Part shown: positions 41,833 to 53,631 of the stretch, piece by piece
How the letters are laid out: each line of letters begins with the position of its first letter
How positions within the stretch are numbered: position 1 is the first letter of the stretch
Source of the DNA: Heyndrickxia shackletonii
Lineage (GTDB): Bacteria > Bacillota > Bacilli > Bacillales > Bacillaceae_C
NCBI RefSeq assembly: GCF_001420715.1
Contig: NZ_LJJC01000004.1
Location: 1,335,399-1,399,398, forward strand
Length of the DNA: 64,000 bases
Direction: 5' to 3'
Made by a program: the position numbers and the translations under genes
Notes under the pieces: model-generated
Seen by the model: the letters and a program-made list of their open reading frames with translations, nothing else
Database searches by the model: none
What the model was told of the DNA's origin: nothing

Positions 41833-42030
41833 ATTATTAACTCTCTTAAAATCAAGTACACGACGGACATGGAAAAAGCATTGCACAGTGCACATGGAGT
41901 AGGATATGAAGTGTACAAAAGAAAGCACAGAGTCAGGATGCAAATTGAGAAAAAAAGAGAGACGGAATATGTTAACTCCCAACGTATAGTGGCCGACATT
42001 AGTCGTAAATTAAATATTGGAATAAATTAA
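41833..42030 (+). CDS. Small basic hypothetical protein, possible ATT start
   Basis: A frame of up to 65 codons reading INSLKIKYTTDMEKALHSAH, then GVGYEVYKRKHRVRMQI and ending SRKLNIGIN. Composition looks protein-like and basic. No ATG, GTG or TTG lies at its 5' end in frame: an in-frame stop at 41818 is followed by AGGGA (41821) and then ATT-ATT at 41833-41838. The first internal ATG (41869, 53 residues) has no ribosome site. A terminator hairpin sits ten bases after the stop, which supports a gene ending here. Alternatives: a rare ATT start, or a frameshift joining the overlapping ATG at 41798. No family is recognised. Confidence 0.45.
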   Translation: MINSLKIKYTTDMEKALHSAHGVGYEVYKRKHRVRMQIEKKRETEYVNSQRIVADISRKLNIGIN

Positions 42031-42039
42031 TGAAAGAAA

Positions 42040-42067
42040 GGTGGCAATTGTATCGCCGCCTTTTTTT
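42040..42067 (+). terminator. Terminator after the small ORF
   Basis: GGTGGC (42040-42045) with GCCGCC (42055-42060), including one G-U pair, then seven T. A second inverted repeat, CTTATAGG (42107-42114) with CCTATAAG (42136-42143), follows. Confidence 0.7.
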
Positions 42068-42179
42068 ATTTTTGTATATATAACCAATTGTATCCTATAT
42101 TTCATCCTTATAGGGTTTTGTTTCAGGTGTTTTTTCCTATAAGAGACCTATTCTAAAGTGGAAGGGGTAACCTAGTAAG

Positions 42180-42219
42180 ATTATCGATTTACAAAGCAAT
42201 AATGATTAAGAAAAGAGCC
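42180..42219 (-). repeat. Dispersed repeat family B, copy 3 (one end)
   Basis: The complement reads GGCTCTTTTCTTAATCATTA, then TTGCTTTGTAAAT, matching the left end of copy 1 (3459). The opposite terminus is not recognisable, so it is a half copy. It lies in the 360-base gap before sufC. Confidence 0.55.
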
Positions 42220-42297
42220 TTTGATTACATTAAAAATAAATGTTAAATTAGATGTTGTGAGTGCTATTTAGATATAGCTTTTTATTGTCGTTCTCGG

Positions 42298-42360
42298 TTG
42301 CTTATAAATTTAATTTGTTATAAGATTAGAATGAGAATAGATTGAGAATGAGATGTAGAA
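42298..42360 (+). promoter_or_regulatory. Candidate suf promoter and tandem GAGAAT motif
   Basis: TTGCTT (42298-42303), 17 bases, TAAGAT (42321-42326). Just after it AATGAGAATAGATTGAGAAT repeats the AATGAGA/GAGAATGAGA element. No recognisable Fur or CymR-type box; regulator unknown. Confidence 0.35.
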
Positions 42361-42387
42361 ATTTTTATATACAACGGAGGTATAATC

Positions 42388-43173
42388 ATGGCAGGTTCAA
42401 CGTTAATTATTAAGGATCTTCATGTTGAAATTGAAGGGAAAGAAATTTTAAAAGGTGTTAATTTAGAAATTAAAGGCGGAGAAATCCATGCTATCATGGG
42501 TCCAAATGGTACTGGTAAATCCACTTTATCTTCTGCGATAATGGGTCATCCTAAATATGAAGTAACACAAGGCACCATTACTTTAGATGGAGAGAATGTT
42601 TTGGAAATGGAAGTAGATGAGCGCGCTCGTGCCGGTCTTTTCTTAGCAATGCAGTATCCAAGCGAAATCGCAGGGGTAACTAATGCTGACTTTTTACGTT
42701 CTGCAATCAATGCGAGACGTGAGGAAGGCAATGAAATTTCATTAATGAAATTTATCCGTGAGTTGGATAAAAAAATGGAATTCCTAGAAATGGATCCAGA
42801 TATGGCACAACGTTATTTAAATGAAGGATTTTCAGGCGGGGAGAAAAAACGTAATGAAATTCTTCAATTAATGATGCTTCAACCAAAACTAGCTATCTTG
42901 GATGAGATTGACTCTGGATTAGATATAGATGCATTAAAGGTCGTTTCAAAAGGTATTAACGAAATGAGAAGCAGTGAGTTCGGTTGTCTAATCATCACTC
43001 ACTACCAACGTTTACTTAACTATATTACTCCTGACTTTGTTCATGTTATGATGCAAGGCCGCGTTGTGAAATCCGGTGGTCCTGAATTAGCACAACGTCT
43101 AGAAGCAGAAGGATACGATTGGATTAAGCATGAATTAGGTATTGAAGACGAAACTGTCGGCCAAGAAGCATAA
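42388..43173 (+). CDS. sufC: Fe-S cluster assembly ATPase SufC
   Basis: A 261-residue ABC-type ATPase that forms SufBC2D. Walker A GPNGTGKST (about 38-46), Q-loop MQYPSEIAGV, signature FSGGEKKRNEIL (about 149-160), Walker B LAILDEIDSGLD, H-loop ITHYQRLL. The SGGEKKRNE form of the signature is specific to SufC. It powers the SufB-SufD scaffold. ATG 42388 follows ACGGAGG. First gene of sufCDSUB. Confidence 0.97.
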   Translation: MAGSTLIIKDLHVEIEGKEILKGVNLEIKGGEIHAIMGPNGTGKSTLSSAIMGHPKYEVTQGTITLDGENVLEMEVDERARAGLFLAMQYPSEIAGVTNADFLRSAINARREEGNEISLMKFIRELDKKMEFLEMDPDMAQRYLNEGFSGGEKKRNEILQLMMLQPKLAILDEIDSGLDIDALKVVSKGINEMRSSEFGCLIITHYQRLLNYITPDFVHVMMQGRVVKSGGPELAQRLEAEGYDWIKHELGIEDETVGQEA

Positions 43174-43189
43174 GGTTAGGAGGATTAAC

Positions 43190-46156
<2,967 letters not shown>

Positions 46157-46162
46157 CACAAT

Positions 46163-46270
46163 TCGAAAAGCGGAGGCCCTTTGAACATCGGCGTACAGAT
46201 TTCGTAGTCTTTGACTTATCGTAGGGAGGAGACGGAGAAATCCGCTAGTCGATACGCGCTGAAGCTAGAC
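46163..46270 (-). repeat. Dispersed repeat family A, copy 3 (reverse, inside the suf operon)
   Basis: The complement runs GTCTAGCTTCAGCGCGTATC, ACTAGCGGATTTCTCCGTC, CTACGATAAG, then GTACGCCGATGTTC and GCTTTTCG. It occupies nearly the whole gap between sufU and sufB. Confidence 0.78.
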
Positions 46271-46293
46271 AAAGCAAGGGAGGAATGATTGGA

Positions 46294-47691
46294 ATGGCAA
46301 AAAAAATGCCTGAAATCGGCGATTATAAATACGGCTTTCATGATAAAGACGTTTCGGTATTCCGTTCAAAACGTGGGTTAACACGTGAAATTGTCGAAGA
46401 GATATCTAAAATGAAAAATGAACCACAATGGATGTTAGACTTCCGTCTTAAATCATTGGAGCATTTTTATAATAAACCAATGCCTCAATGGGGTGGAGAT
46501 TTGTCCGGCTTAAACTTTGATGAAATTACTTACTATGTAAAACCATCAGAGGCGCAAGGACGTACTTGGGATGAAGTACCGGAAGAAATTAAAAATACCT
46601 TTGATAAATTAGGGATTCCTGAAGCCGAGCAAAAATATCTAGCAGGGGTTTCTGCACAATATGAATCTGAAGTAGTTTATCATAACATGAAGGAAGACCT
46701 TGAAAAAATGGGTATTATTTTCAAGGATACTGATTCCGCTTTACGTGAAAATGAAGATATCTTCCGTGAACATTGGGCTTCGGTAATTCCGCCTACTGAT
46801 AATAAATTTGCTGCGTTAAACTCAGCTGTTTGGTCAGGTGGATCTTTCATCTATGTTCCTAAAGGTGTAAAGGTGGAAACTCCACTTCAAGCCTATTTCC
46901 GAATTAACTCAGAAAATATGGGACAATTTGAACGTACTTTAATTATCGTAGATGAGGGTGCTCATGTTCATTATGTAGAGGGATGTACAGCGCCAGTTTA
47001 TACAACTAATTCCCTTCACAGTGCCGTAGTAGAAATTATTATTAAGAAAAATGCTTATTGCCGTTATACAACGATTCAAAACTGGGCCAATAACGTTTAT
47101 AACTTAGTAACAAAACGTGCTGTATGTGAAGAAAATGCCACAATGGAATGGATTGACGGTAACATCGGTTCTAAATTAACGATGAAATATCCTGCTGTTA
47201 TTTTAAAAGGAGAAGGCGCTCGCGGTATGACCCTTTCTATTGCGATAGCAGGTAAAGGACAGCATCAAGATGCAGGTGCAAAAATGATGCACTTAGCGCC
47301 TAATACGTCTTCTACAATCGTATCTAAATCCATTTCAAAGCATGGCGGTAAAGTAACGTATCGCGGGATTGTTCATTTTGGACGTAAAGCAGACGGTGCC
47401 AGAGCAAATATCGAATGTGATACATTAATTATGGATAATCAATCTACATCCGATACGATTCCATATAATGAAATATTAAATGACAATATTTCATTAGAGC
47501 ACGAAGCAAAGGTATCAAAAGTATCAGAAGAACAACTCTTCTACTTAATGAGCCGCGGTGTATCTGAACAAGAAGCAACAGAAATGATTGTTATGGGCTT
47601 TATCGAGCCATTTACAAAAGAACTACCAATGGAATATGCGGTAGAAATGAACCGTCTTATCAAGTTCGAAATGGAAGGTTCAATTGGATAA
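46294..47691 (+). CDS. sufB: Fe-S cluster assembly scaffold SufB
   Basis: A 465-residue main scaffold subunit on which the cluster is built. Motifs: [20 protein letters not shown] (about 182-201), VEGCTAPVY (about 230-238), [20 protein letters not shown] and [23 protein letters not shown] 46294 is ten bases after GGGAGG and gives exactly the B. subtilis length; ATG 46285 is too close to the site. A family A repeat separates it from sufU, unlike the tightly packed B. subtilis order. Confidence 0.97.
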   Translation: MAKKMPEIGDYKYGFHDKDVSVFRSKRGLTREIVEEISKMKNEPQWMLDFRLKSLEHFYNKPMPQWGGDLSGLNFDEITYYVKPSEAQGRTWDEVPEEIKNTFDKLGIPEAEQKYLAGVSAQYESEVVYHNMKEDLEKMGIIFKDTDSALRENEDIFREHWASVIPPTDNKFAALNSAVWSGGSFIYVPKGVKVETPLQAYFRINSENMGQFERTLIIVDEGAHVHYVEGCTAPVYTTNSLHSAVVEIIIKKNAYCRYTTIQNWANNVYNLVTKRAVCEENATMEWIDGNIGSKLTMKYPAVILKGEGARGMTLSIAIAGKGQHQDAGAKMMHLAPNTSSTIVSKSISKHGGKVTYRGIVHFGRKADGARANIECDTLIMDNQSTSDTIPYNEILNDNISLEHEAKVSKVSEEQLFYLMSRGVSEQEATEMIVMGFIEPFTKELPMEYAVEMNRLIKFEMEGSIG

Positions 47692-47700
47692 GAAGAATCG

Positions 47701-47738
47701 AAAACTCGTATGAACAAATGTTCATGCGAGTTTTTTTT
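47701..47738 (+). terminator. Terminator of the suf operon
   Basis: AAAACTCGTATGAAC (47701-47715) with GTTCATGCGAGTTTT (47720-47734), one G-U pair, then T-run. Confidence 0.88.
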
Positions 47739-47784
47739 ATTCATTATTATGGTAAAATGATTCGTAAGAAATGTAGGTGATTTT

Positions 47785-48630
47785 ATGATTTACATCGGCC
47801 TTGCTGGATGGGGAGATCATGATTCCCTTTATAAAAATGGTACAGCACCAAAAAACAAATTAAGAGAATATGCTGGGCATTTTCCTATTGTTGAGGTAGA
47901 TGCGTCTTTTTTTGCGATTCAACCCGAAAGAAACGCCGTTAAATGGATAGAAGACACACCTAACACCTTTCAATTTATCGTAAAAGCCTATCAAGGGATG
48001 ACAGGGCACGAAAGAGGTTCCATACCTTACCAGTCAAAAGAGGAAATGTTTCAAGCATTTATACAATCGCTCATTCCCTATCAACAGTCTGAAAAGTTAG
48101 CAATGGTACTTTTCCAATTTCCACCCTGGTTCCGTTGTACAAAAGAAAATGTAAATTATTTGCGCTTTTGTAAACAAAAGATGGGAGATATTCCAGTAGC
48201 GCTAGAATTTCGCCATCAATCATGGTTTACTCCGCAATTTAAAGAAGGAACTCTTACCTTTATGAAAGAGGAAGGATGGATCCATAGTATTTGTGATGAG
48301 CCACAAGCAGGGGATGGCTCTATACCTATAGTTTTAACGGCAAGCCAATCGGATAAAACGCTTATTCGTTTTCATGGAAGAAATGTGTATGGATGGAAGA
48401 GACCTAATCAAGGGGACTGGCGTGAGGTTCGCTATTTGTATCGGTATAATAAAGAAGAATTGTTGGATTGGATAGAGAAACTTCAGGTTTTAAAAAAGCA
48501 ATCGAAGGATATCTATATTATTTTTAACAATAACTCTGGCGGAGATGCAGCAGATAATGCTAAGCAATTTATGGAATTATTAGGAATAGAGTACGAAGGA
48601 TTGGCGCCGCGTCAATTAGATTTGTTTTAA
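47785..48630 (+). CDS. yunF: DUF72 domain-containing protein YunF
   Basis: A 281-residue TIM-barrel-like DUF72 protein. It starts IYIGLAGWGDHDSLY, typical of the family (IxIGxxGWxxxxxW), with VEVDASFFAIQ, ALEFRHQSWF and IIFNNNSGGDAADNA at the expected places. The function of DUF72 is unsettled; some members resemble sugar-phosphate enzymes. Length matches B. subtilis YunF. First of the yunF-D-C-B run, with 11 bases to yunD. Confidence 0.9.
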   Translation: MIYIGLAGWGDHDSLYKNGTAPKNKLREYAGHFPIVEVDASFFAIQPERNAVKWIEDTPNTFQFIVKAYQGMTGHERGSIPYQSKEEMFQAFIQSLIPYQQSEKLAMVLFQFPPWFRCTKENVNYLRFCKQKMGDIPVALEFRHQSWFTPQFKEGTLTFMKEEGWIHSICDEPQAGDGSIPIVLTASQSDKTLIRFHGRNVYGWKRPNQGDWREVRYLYRYNKEELLDWIEKLQVLKKQSKDIYIIFNNNSGGDAADNAKQFMELLGIEYEGLAPRQLDLF

Positions 48631-48641
48631 GGAGTATCTTA

Positions 48642-49997
48642 ATGATTGAACAAGTTCATATATATCATACAAATGATATCCATAGTCATTTTGAAAACTG
48701 GCCAAAAATAAGTTCCTTCCTGCAAAAGGGAAAATCTCTTCATCAGAATTTTTTTCTATTCGATATTGGAGACCACGTAGATCGTTGGCATCCTTATACG
48801 GAAGGGACTTTTGGAAAAGGAAACGTCCAGCTATTGAATGAATTGGATTATACTGCAGTAACAATAGGCAATAATGAGGGAATTACTTTGGCATATGATG
48901 AATTAAATACACTCTATCAGGATGCCTCATTTGATGTCCTAGTTGCTAATTTATTTGAGAAATCGGGAAATAGACCTAAGTGGGCAATGCCTTCGAAAAT
49001 TTACTATACAAAAAACGGGATAAAAATCGGTGTTTTGGCCGTAACAGCTTATTTTGGGAAATTGTACGAAATACTTGGTTGGCATTTAACGGCACCTATT
49101 CCAGAGTTAGAAGCGGAACTTCAAAGCCTTAAACAAGAGGCGGATATTATTATCCTATTATCCCATTTAGGAATTCACGACGATGAAAAAATTGCAAGCC
49201 TTCATCCTGAAATAGACATTATATTAGGCGGCCATACTCATCATGTACTTCCCGAAGGAAAATATATATCCGACACATTGTTGGCAGCAGCAGGAAAACA
49301 TGGATACTATGTTGGTACGGTTACTCTGGATATTGATATAGAAAGTAAAAAAGTATTGAGAAAGAAAGCATTGTTATATGAAACCAAATTTTTACCATCA
49401 TTAGAAGAAGAGGAACTTATTGTTACTTCATTTCAGGAAAAAGGGAAAAGACTCTTAAATTCCTTTCTTGTTGATGTACCTAAGACACTACAGACAGAAT
49501 GGTTTAAGCCTTCTCCTTTGCCGCAGATGTTGTGTGAGGCTATTAATGAATGGTGCAGATCAGATTGTGCTCTCATTAATGCTGGACTCCTGCTTGGAAA
49601 CTTGGAAAAAGGACCGATAACAAGATTTGATATTCATTCCATCCTTCCGCACCCCATAAATCCATGTTTAATTGAGTTATCTGGTGCTGAACTAAAAGAG
49701 GTTATTCTGCAGACACTAAATCCAAAATGGCCTCCATTGGAATTAAAGGGTTTAGGATTTAGAGGAAAAGTCCTTGGAAATTTTATTTATCATAATATCC
49801 TGTTAGATCATCAAACTGTTTATATAAATGGCTTTAAAATGGAGGAGCAAAAAATATATAAACTTGGAACAGTTGATATGTATACATTTGGACATTTTTT
49901 TCCTGAACTTTTAGATGCTAAGAAAAAGTATTTTATGCCGGAATTTATTCGGGACGTGATGATGTGGAAATTACAAAAGATGTATAGCGAAAAATAA
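48642..49997 (+). CDS. yunD: Metallophosphoesterase / 5'-nucleotidase YunD
   Basis: A 451-residue protein without a signal peptide. The N-terminal calcineurin-like phosphoesterase domain has metal motifs HTNDIHSHF (about 7-15), FDIGDHVDRW (about 41-50), GNNEG, LLSHLG and GGHTHHVLP (about 192-200). A C-terminal 5'-nucleotidase domain (about 280-440) follows. Cytosolic, so it differs from secreted YfkN-type nucleotidases. Substrate is probably a nucleotide, unproven. Confidence 0.9.
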   Translation: MIEQVHIYHTNDIHSHFENWPKISSFLQKGKSLHQNFFLFDIGDHVDRWHPYTEGTFGKGNVQLLNELDYTAVTIGNNEGITLAYDELNTLYQDASFDVLVANLFEKSGNRPKWAMPSKIYYTKNGIKIGVLAVTAYFGKLYEILGWHLTAPIPELEAELQSLKQEADIIILLSHLGIHDDEKIASLHPEIDIILGGHTHHVLPEGKYISDTLLAAAGKHGYYVGTVTLDIDIESKKVLRKKALLYETKFLPSLEEEELIVTSFQEKGKRLLNSFLVDVPKTLQTEWFKPSPLPQMLCEAINEWCRSDCALINAGLLLGNLEKGPITRFDIHSILPHPINPCLIELSGAELKEVILQTLNPKWPPLELKGLGFRGKVLGNFIYHNILLDHQTVYINGFKMEEQKIYKLGTVDMYTFGHFFPELLDAKKKYFMPEFIRDVMMWKLQKMYSEK

Positions 49998-50090
49998 AAT
50001 AGGCAAGCAACCATTTATTGTCCTTTACATAGAGATGTTAATAAAAGTTAAACTTATTAGATTTCATTTCAGTAAAGGAGCGGTAAAACA

Positions 50091-50393
50091 TTGGTTACGA
50101 TTACACCAGTTGAAATCGGTGGTCATACGTTTATTGCGACCACAGTAAAACTTCCTAAAACGACTCTATTAACTGTTTCAAATGATAAAGGATATATTAT
50201 GTGTGGTGCATTAGATGTTTCGCTATTAAATAACAATCTTAAAGATCGGAAAATTATTGCCGGAAGAGCGGTTGGAGTGAAAACAATCGACGAATTATTA
50301 AATGCTCCACTCGAGTCCATTACATGGGAGGCAGAAAATCTCGGTATTCAGGTTGGAATGATTGGCAAAGATGCACTTCTGAAAATGATCTAA
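50091..50393 (+). CDS. yunC: DUF1805 protein YunC
   Basis: A 100-residue protein with KGYIMCGALDVSLLNNNL and ARAVGVKTIDEL-type motifs (here GRAVGVKTIDELL), typical of the YunC/DUF1805 family whose function is unknown. Start is TTG 50091 behind AAAGGAG at seven to eight bases. Lies between yunD and yunB as in B. subtilis. Confidence 0.92.
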   Translation: MVTITPVEIGGHTFIATTVKLPKTTLLTVSNDKGYIMCGALDVSLLNNNLKDRKIIAGRAVGVKTIDELLNAPLESITWEAENLGIQVGMIGKDALLKMI

Positions 50394-50452
50394 AACAATG
50401 ATAATTTTATCCTCCAAACAAGCATACACATAGCTTGTAAGGGGGGATTTTT

Positions 50453-51178
50453 TTGGCTAAATTTCGAGCTCGTAAACCCCGGCGAGGAGGTCCTTTGCCG
50501 TTACGCTATGTGTTACTTCTGACATTTGTATTTTTTATATTATCCACTGTTTTAGGAATTTGGATTGTGAATAAAGGCCTTGCCCCGACATTAATTAAAT
50601 ATGCTGAGAGTCAAAATCGAAAAATTGCAGAAGAAGCTGTAAACTATGCAAAAAGGCAAATACAGGATGAAATTGACCCTGAAAAAATTGTCGTTACGAA
50701 TAAGGAAAACAATTACTTTATTACTAATCCCGCGATTAGTAATAAAATCGAGCAAAAAGCTCAGGACATTATCCAATCTGTTCTGAATGGGCGTGAGGCG
50801 GGGATAACTGAGACATTATCTAAATATGGAATTACCCATGATTCAGATGGACTTATATATTCGATACCAATTGGGCGTGCAACGGATAATGCTTTATTAG
50901 GAAACTTAGGTCCCAAGATCCCCATTAAACTCCAAGTAATTGGGGATGTTCAAGCAGATTTAATTTCCCATTATACACAGGTTGGAATTAATCACATTTC
51001 GGCAAATGTATATATCCAATTAACGGTCAATGTTCAAACTATTATTCCATTTGATACAAAAGAGAGTCCATATAAACAAAAAATTACTCTTTTTAATGGA
51101 GTTATCCCTTATGATCCGCCGCAATATTATAATGGTGGTTCATCAACTCCAACCATACAATTACCACCAAAAAAATAA
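50453..51178 (+). CDS. yunB: Sporulation protein YunB
   Basis: A 241-residue protein with one N-terminal helix (about 17-38) after a very basic start (MAKFRARKPRRGGPLPLRY) and an extracytoplasmic region. It contains SQNRKIAEEAVNYAKRQIQ and IPIGRATDNALLGNLGPKIP, both usual for YunB. In B. subtilis it is under sigma-E control and needed for normal spore formation. Start TTG 50453 follows AAGGGGGG. Convergent with lytH and sharing a terminator. Confidence 0.92.
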   Translation: MAKFRARKPRRGGPLPLRYVLLLTFVFFILSTVLGIWIVNKGLAPTLIKYAESQNRKIAEEAVNYAKRQIQDEIDPEKIVVTNKENNYFITNPAISNKIEQKAQDIIQSVLNGREAGITETLSKYGITHDSDGLIYSIPIGRATDNALLGNLGPKIPIKLQVIGDVQADLISHYTQVGINHISANVYIQLTVNVQTIIPFDTKESPYKQKITLFNGVIPYDPPQYYNGGSSTPTIQLPPKK

Positions 51179-51179
51179 T

Positions 51180-51207
51180 AAAGCTTCAGGTTCAAACCTG
51201 AAGCTTT
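51180..51207. terminator. Bidirectional terminator between yunB and lytH
   Basis: AAAGCTTCAGGTT (51180-51192) pairs with AACCTGAAGCTTT (51195-51207). It overlaps the lytH stop codon by two bases. Confidence 0.8.
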
Positions 51208-52195
51208 AATTCTTTCTCTTTTTCCTGTCTGACCATTCCCATTGTCGCAAATGCGGGTAAGGATCAAAGGACCATTCACTATATCCATTATCCTTATACA
51301 TTCCATAATGTAAATGAGGTGGGAATTTTCCGGATGTACCTGGTGGTCCGTAGCCTGTGCTGCCAACACTTCCGATAAGCATACCAGGCTCCACAATTTG
51401 TCCTACATGTAAATCCTTTGCATACCCATTTAGATGGGCAAAATAATGATACGTATTGTTTATATCACGTATTCCAACTCTCCATCCTCCAAATTTATTC
51501 CAGCCCTTTAATTCGACAATGCCGTAACAGGTAGAGCGAACAGGAACCCCATAACCTGCAAATATATCGGTTCCTTCATGGATTCTGCGTCCTCCCCAGC
51601 CGCGTCGATCTCCCCATGTATCTCGATAGCTGTAATTAAAACGGTGCGGAATCGGAAAAGTTTTAGCATTTAAATCTAATTTACCAAAGTGTCTGTACAA
51701 TTTGGCTTTCTCCATAATTAAACCAACTGCTCTATCCCGTTTATAATAATTCCACAAGGCAATACGGAAATGATCTTCATCTATTCCATATTTTAATATA
51801 TAGTTAGCAAAGGAATAAATAATATCCTCGTCATCGTTCATATTCGCTTTTCCGTCACCATTACCGTCTATCCCAAATCCATTAAAAAGTTCAATAGATG
51901 GAAGGGATGGATTGGTTTGATTGGGATTTAACCATCCAGCCCACTGAACTGGTTTTATATAAATGCCAGTAATTCCACCAGGCTTTGGAATGTCTTTCCT
52001 TACAAATCTAATACTTCTTTCATAATGATCAACAGCAGCGATGTAATACCAGGGAATTTGTGTAGTAAGCTCTACACGCTTATAAAGCTCCATTCTCTTT
52101 TGATAAGCTTCCTCCTCAGACATTTCCTTGCCAAAAGAGATGTTAGGTGAAGCAAATAACAAGAAAAATATAAGAGAACAAGTAATAATGCGCAA
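51206..52195 (-). CDS. lytH: L-Ala-D-Glu endopeptidase LytH (M23 metallopeptidase)
   Basis: A 329-residue secreted enzyme. Signal peptide MRIITCSLIFFLLFASPNIS-like, a middle helical region (about 30-200) and a C-terminal M23 domain with Zn/catalytic motifs HEGTDIFAGYGVPV (about 212) and HLHYGMY (about 302), plus YHYFAHLNG. In B. subtilis LytH trims side chains of the spore cortex under sigma-K. TTG 52195 is chosen: AAGGAGG lies nine bases before it, the signal peptide then starts properly, and length is near 326. An in-frame upstream ATG at 52279 would give an aberrant charged leader. Confidence 0.9.
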   Translation of the reverse strand: MRIITCSLIFFLLFASPNISFGKEMSEEEAYQKRMELYKRVELTTQIPWYYIAAVDHYERSIRFVRKDIPKPGGITGIYIKPVQWAGWLNPNQTNPSLPSIELFNGFGIDGNGDGKANMNDDEDIIYSFANYILKYGIDEDHFRIALWNYYKRDRAVGLIMEKAKLYRHFGKLDLNAKTFPIPHRFNYSYRDTWGDRRGWGGRRIHEGTDIFAGYGVPVRSTCYGIVELKGWNKFGGWRVGIRDINNTYHYFAHLNGYAKDLHVGQIVEPGMLIGSVGSTGYGPPGTSGKFPPHLHYGMYKDNGYSEWSFDPYPHLRQWEWSDRKKRKN

Positions 52196-52307
52196 GCGGT
52201 TCCGCCTCCTTGTTTCAAATACTAAACATAGTTTGTGTCGGAAGTCCTTTTTCATTTGTATCAAATAATGGAAGGACATTAATAATAATGCTAATAAGAT
52301 GAAGAAA

Positions 52308-52339
52308 GATAAAAAACTGCGCCTTATCTAGACGCAGTT
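52308..52339 (-). terminator. Terminator after the YhcN/YlaJ-type gene
   Basis: AACTGCG (52315-52321) with CGCAGTT (52333-52339), followed on the minus strand by a run of T. Confidence 0.7.
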
Positions 52340-52344
52340 AATGT

Positions 52345-53049
52345 TTATAAATTACCATTATCATGCTGCTCATGAAGATTATCAGTATCTTCCATCTTTC
52401 CATTATTTATATCCTTGGATTCCCCGTTTTCATTCTCCCCAGTGCTCATCTTATATCCTTGCGGTGAACTGTCTAACATCATCTTTACTGTTTGTCTAAT
52501 AACCCTTTCTTTATTAGCATCACTGGATTTCATATAGGAAATATTCTCAACATATTGCTTTAATGTTGGATTATCAGTAACATAAACATGATACCATCGA
52601 GGGACTGTGGAAAACGCCGTTTTTTTCACTTGATCGGCTACATTATTTCTGTCCTTTTTTGATTTAGCATCGGTTTTGTACCAAATTAAAACCTCTTCAT
52701 CTGTTACCAACGTTGCAGCATCATGTACTTTTGGGTTTGTTACAGCTAATTTACTAATGGCATCGGCTACTTTTTCCCGATTTAACGTATAAATATCTTG
52801 GTATTTAATATTTTGGCCGGGAACAGGACTTTTAACATGACGAACATAGCCGAATTCATTCTGTCTATCTGCACTTGTTTTTTCAAGCCCTTTATTATAC
52901 ATATCTACACGTTCATTTCTATTAACCGTGTTTCCATTTTTTTTATATACAGCGGGATTTTCCGCGACATTTTTGCCATTATTATTATTACTACAAGCAG
53001 CAAGCAGCGCCATGCTTAACATTGTTGCAGTAATGATTTTTTTGTTCAA
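52345..53049 (-). CDS. YhcN/YlaJ-family sporulation lipoprotein
   Basis: A 234-residue lipoprotein: signal MNKKIITATMLSMALLAAC with lipobox Cys19. The domain at about 75-200 has DAISKLAVTNPKVHDAATLV and VTDEEVLIWYKTD, then FSTVPRWYHVYVTDNP, typical of YhcN/YlaJ proteins of the spore inner membrane. The C-terminal tail is Asn/Glu/Asp rich and of low complexity. TTG 53049 follows AAGGGGGTG; an upstream in-frame start at 53082 is displaced from that site. B. subtilis counterparts are sigma-G dependent germination-related proteins; the exact ortholog is uncertain. Confidence 0.87.
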   Translation of the reverse strand: MNKKIITATMLSMALLAACSNNNNGKNVAENPAVYKKNGNTVNRNERVDMYNKGLEKTSADRQNEFGYVRHVKSPVPGQNIKYQDIYTLNREKVADAISKLAVTNPKVHDAATLVTDEEVLIWYKTDAKSKKDRNNVADQVKKTAFSTVPRWYHVYVTDNPTLKQYVENISYMKSSDANKERVIRQTVKMMLDSSPQGYKMSTGENENGESKDINNGKMEDTDNLHEQHDNGNL

Positions 53050-53218
53050 AATAAGCACCCCCTTAATGGTTATAGTGCGCACGTTTTTTTATTTTTCTCT
53101 TAGTAATTGATGGGGAATTAGTTATAATTTAAATTAGAAAGTAAGGATGTAATGAACTTGCTCTAGCTTATAGGTAATTATTCCTCAGGGGATATAGTAA
53201 AGGATGAGGTGATCCACA

Positions 53219-53488
53219 ATGATTTGTGTTAATAATTATTGTTATGAAGTCATAAAAGATTTTCGAAATGGCTTTAATGAAGAAGCATTTCGTGCTCGAT
53301 ATAGTGATATTTTGACTAAATATGATTATATTGTAGGGGATTGGGGATATGGTCAGTTGCGACTTAAGGGTTTTTTTGCTGACGATAACCCAAAGGCAAC
53401 TTTTGATACAAAAATAAGCGTGCTGTCTGAATATCTGTACGAATATTGTAATTTCGGCTGTGCTTATTTTGTAGCACAAAGAGTTTGA
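53219..53488 (+). CDS. yutD: YutD-family cytosolic protein
   Basis: An 89-residue DUF1027 protein. It matches B. subtilis YutD over most of its length (RNGFNEEAFRARYSDILTKY, IVGDWGYGQLRLKGFF, YLYEYCNFGCAYFV). Two conserved Cys lie near the C-terminus. Function unknown. ATG 53219 follows GATGAGGTG. Confidence 0.92.
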   Translation: MICVNNYCYEVIKDFRNGFNEEAFRARYSDILTKYDYIVGDWGYGQLRLKGFFADDNPKATFDTKISVLSEYLYEYCNFGCAYFVAQRV

Positions 53489-53631
53489 AAAATTGCTCCA
53501 AGAATATGCGGGTTAGATTATTTATTATGCTTATGTTTTGTTCAGTCTAATCATTCAATCCGCAAATAAAGATATCCTAACATTATTATGATAAAATAAT
53601 ATCGAAGTGGAAAATGGAAGGGTGTTATTAG

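Noticed and set aside
41785-41999. Minus-strand ORFs of 65-68 codons after metQ
   Set aside because: No ribosome sites; they mirror the more protein-like plus-strand frame that ends at a terminator.
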